This document shows positions 61,066 through 64,000 of a stretch of 64,000 bases of DNA, one piece after another. The stretch is taken from positions 3,606,025 to 3,670,024 of the forward strand of contig JACYXH010000429.1 of the NCBI GenBank assembly GCA_026745465.1. Direction: 5' to 3'. Source of the DNA: Lota lota (Eukaryota; Chordata; Actinopteri; Gadiformes; Lotidae). The notes under the pieces are model-generated. The model was not told where the DNA came from and ran no database searches. It saw only the letters and a program-made list of their open reading frames with translations. Position numbers and translations under genes: made by a program. The first letter of the stretch is position 1. Every line of letters starts with the position of its first letter.

Positions 61066-64000
61066 AGGTATGTGTGTCTATGTGTGCGTGGGAGTGGGCG
61101 TATGGATGCGTGTGTGTGTGACTGAGTGGATTAGTTCATGCTCATAATCCATTGATCTCAAATACAACCGGAAGTTTAGATAAATGTTTTATTTTGTACA
61201 CATATTTTACAATGTTCACACTATTCTATGTATCTAAATTATATTATGTTCTATTATATTACAGGCAGCTGAGGAGAATCGAAACATAAATGGGATGGTT
61301 GCTTTCGCCACTGCAGATGTGCAGATATTCATCATTGACATAAATGATAACACGCCAATGTTTTATAGTTGTGGAATCAACTGCGTTGAAGAGAGTCAAT
61401 TTAGAGGAGAAATCTTTGAAAACTCACCTGGAACTCTTCAAATCAACATGACAGTCAAAGACCTTGATAAGGTCCGATTAAAAACCACGACAACAACAAA
61501 ACCTTACAACTGCCAAGCCCTTTTCATGATTCAGTGAAAAATACAACCTTTAATTATTTTCCCCCTTCGTTTTCAGGACGGAGAAATCCAGCTGGAAGTG
61601 GATGGAGTGGATAAGGACGCGTTCTCCGTGATTCCTTCAGTCACCACTTCAGAAAGCACAGTCCAGCTTGTTGTTAAAGACCCCCAAAAGTTAGACTTTG
61701 AGAAGAAAAAAGAAATGGTTGTTGAGGTGAGATGCGCTGCAAAGTTTCTGTCTGTACACGGATTGCCAACACCACATGGATGCATGTCTAACGTGGCGGT
61801 TTAAACTGATAGCGTGAGTCAGGACTCACTGAGATAAACAAGAGGAGAGGGGGAATGACAGAGTGGGTTATTGTGTCAACATGGAGGAATATATATATCA
61901 CACCCATGGGTGGAGGGAGAATAATTGCCACCCTTTGGACCCTAGTTGTCAGTTGTTTGTTGTCTGTTATCAGATTGTCCTAATCATGTTGCAGTCATGG
62001 AAAACAAGGTTTTACAATTACACACAATTATCATAATATAGTCATCCGAAATAGAATCGATTTGTATGCACGTATCAAATCATTGTACGAATGTACTGAA
62101 GATATTCTGTGCGGTTCATCTTTGACTTTGTTTCGTTGTATTGGGTTGTGTGTTTTCTGTTGTTCATCATGGGCCAGGTGATAGCCATAGATAGTGAGAA
62201 CCCCACGATGCGCTCCACCGCTACCGTTACCATTAAGATCTTGGACATGAACGACAACAGCCCCACCTTCCCAGAGGATACGTACAAGCTCACTTTGGCT
62301 GAGCACAGTCCCGTTGGCACAGTAGTTGCTAACATCACGGTATGTTCCTTACGCAGTCTATAGGGTTGGTTACAGCCTATACATCATTGCTGGATTCAAG
62401 TGCTAACAAAGCTATTGGGAACAATAAATAATAATCATAATAATAATGTAATGTAAATATGTACATATACCAAGATAAAGCAGGCTGGTTGAGCAGCTAA
62501 AATATTTTTTGATTGGCCTTCCCTAACCGTAACCTAATTAATATGAAGGCAGAATTACAGATAAACCGCCCTGGAGCTATCATGTCACAATTCTATGGAA
62601 TCTCAAATACATTTCAATCAGTTAAATAGTATTTGCCTTTTTATCTTCTTCTCAGGCAATGGATTTAGACCAGATGGACAAGGACAAACTCACCTACAGA
62701 CTGCTTCCACAGAGCATGTGAGCAAGTGATTTCTAAATCCCTTTGGGTTTCTGGAACGTAAATGTCAATTTTATAACCTCTCTCATATCACATTGGATTT
62801 AAAATGAGTCTCTGTTTTATTCTTGTTCTATGAAAGGGAACTTTCTTGTTTAACTCAAGTTGCTCATCTATGTGTCGACTGTGAACACAGAGCCACTCTG
62901 TCTGGCGTCTTTTGTTAATTTCAATCGTAACCAACTACCAACGACGGACAATCTGTTGCTTGCCATGGACATTCATTTGCATCTCTGATTTTGATATGCT
63001 TACTTTTCAGCCTTAAATATTTCAACGTTACGCTGCAGACGGGTCAAGTTTATGTGACAAACAGCACGCTGATTGACCGCGAGGTCATGTCTCTGTACTC
63101 AGCCACATTGCAAGCCATAGACACCAACAACAATATTGGCACCACAGTGCTGGAGATCAGTCTGATTGACATCAATGACCAACCACCCAAAATTAACAGA
63201 GAGTCCTATAATGTGTTTGTTGAAGAGGGCAAGCCGTTCAGTCTTCAAATAGAGGTTAATATGAAATATGAATATATATTCAAAATCACAATGCATGTGC
63301 TCATTTTGGTGTTTTGTCTCATAGTTCTGTTTTGAATCAACATGTCTTTAATCACTTTGGCCACAGGCTACAGATGCAGATGACCCAGAGACGCAAAACT
63401 CAAAAATTTTGTTTGCCATCGTGCCCAGCGAGTACAGTAACAACTTCACAATCATCCCCGACACTGGTGTGCTGACGAACAGCACCGTGCTGGACAGAGA
63501 GGCCTTAGACCCAAAGGCGAATGGCAAGATTGAGTTGAATGTAACCGCTACCGACCAGGGTGTGCCTGCTTTGATGACCATGGTCAATGTGATCATCAAT
63601 GTAGCGGTGAGCAGAGAGCAGCCGCCACGTTGACAGAGATCTCGCCACAAACTCGGCTCCGCGTGATGGACACGATCCCTCATAATTATGCTTTGTGTTC
63701 TCGTTACGTGTGTTGCAGGACGTCAATGATAATAAACCCATATTCACAGAGGCTTCGTATGACTTTTCTGTCAAGGAAGGGGCAAAAGGTGAGCATGTGA
63801 AGTTGTTCAAGTGCTGTATTTCCTGCTCTGAAATCAAAACAAAAACAAAGACAAACCTCAGCAAACAATGTCCTATGTTTTCATGGTCCAATCAGGTGCC
63901 TTCGTGGGTTCAGTCCAGGCGGTGGATTTGGACCAGACTTTAGATTTCAACCGCATCTCCTTTACCATCATCGACGGGAGCTTCGGCAGCTTCATTATCC
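58332..64000 (+). CDS. CDHR2: CDHR2 (protocadherin-24), N-terminal part, runs off the window
   Basis: Exons: 58332-58404, 58493-58552, 58648-58787, 58996-59046, 59150-59239, 59714-59803, 59895-60017, 60145-60288, 60610-60685, 60788-60898, 61265-61471, 61577-61726, 62178-62339, 62656-62717, 63011-63254, 63367-63606, 63719-63788, then 63896 onward. A signal peptide (MGRPTIAASSLLLLSVTALI) precedes cadherin repeats with calcium motifs: KLDRE, DANDNPP, DIDRE, DINDNTP, DMNDNSP, LIDRE, DINDQPP, LDREALDP, DVNDNKP. The order and spacing match human CDHR2, including YSCGINC against YNCSLPAC. The protein links microvillus tips in the brush border, pairing with CDHR5. The transmembrane part lies beyond 64000. 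Exon 60788-60898 is one base too long: the frame meets TGA at 60856, while VISVISDIDREAIGDS reads on in the +1 frame. Several donors are non-standard (GTTAGT, GTCAGT, GTCCGA, GTTAAT). Confidence 0.9.
61037..61066. repeat. Short (GT)n run in a CDHR2 intron
   Basis: About 14 GT units, followed by GT-rich variants to about 61120, in the intron between exons at 60898 and 61265. Confidence 0.85.

Overview
The window is vertebrate nuclear DNA, most likely from a ray-finned (teleost) fish. The genes are split into many short exons with consensus GT-AG introns, often only 80-300 bp long. The encoded proteins match known vertebrate families almost end to end, long (AC)n/(GT)n microsatellites are abundant, and a few fish-type SINE/LINE tails are present. 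The species cannot be fixed from the sequence. No virus-like element, CRISPR array, tRNA or rRNA gene was recognised, and I found no convincing new biological system.

Layout, left to right. 1-17832 (-): the 5' end of ATP8A1 (P4-ATPase lipid flippase); only its first two coding exons lie here, separated by a 14.4 kb intron, and the gene continues beyond position 1. 17833-23828: intergenic, between two divergent promoters. 23829-25997 (+): complete GRXCR1, 4 exons, 298 aa. 25998-29814: convergent intergenic. 29815-35852 (-): complete SLC30A9/ZnT9, 18 coding exons, 574 aa, plus a predicted non-coding leader exon near 36330-36430. 37565-39093 (+): complete PIN4, 4 exons, 128 aa. 39767-43145 (+): complete FAF2, 11 exons, 445 aa. 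43146-48735: the tail-to-tail 3' regions of FAF2 and RNF44. 48736-53316 (-): complete RNF44 coding region, 10 exons, 447 aa. 53317-58331: divergent promoter region. 58332-64000 (+): N-terminal part of CDHR2, 18 exons, running off the right end, with one apparent +1 frameshift.

Exon joins were worked out by hand. For the five complete genes the summed coding length is an exact multiple of three and the protein length is close to that of the human orthologue as I remember it.

The genes do not form one pathway. ATP8A1 and FAF2 are membrane or ER housekeeping proteins, SLC30A9 is a mitochondrial zinc exporter, and PIN4 is a nuclear/mitochondrial prolyl isomerase. GRXCR1 serves hair-cell stereocilia and CDHR2 serves brush-border microvilli. 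As neighbours they are interesting because, from memory, their human orthologues lie on three chromosomes (4p13, Xq13, 5q35). The other notable features are several hairpins and fold-backs in introns and spacers, and seven dinucleotide arrays over 100 bp, two of which sit next to RNF44 splice sites.
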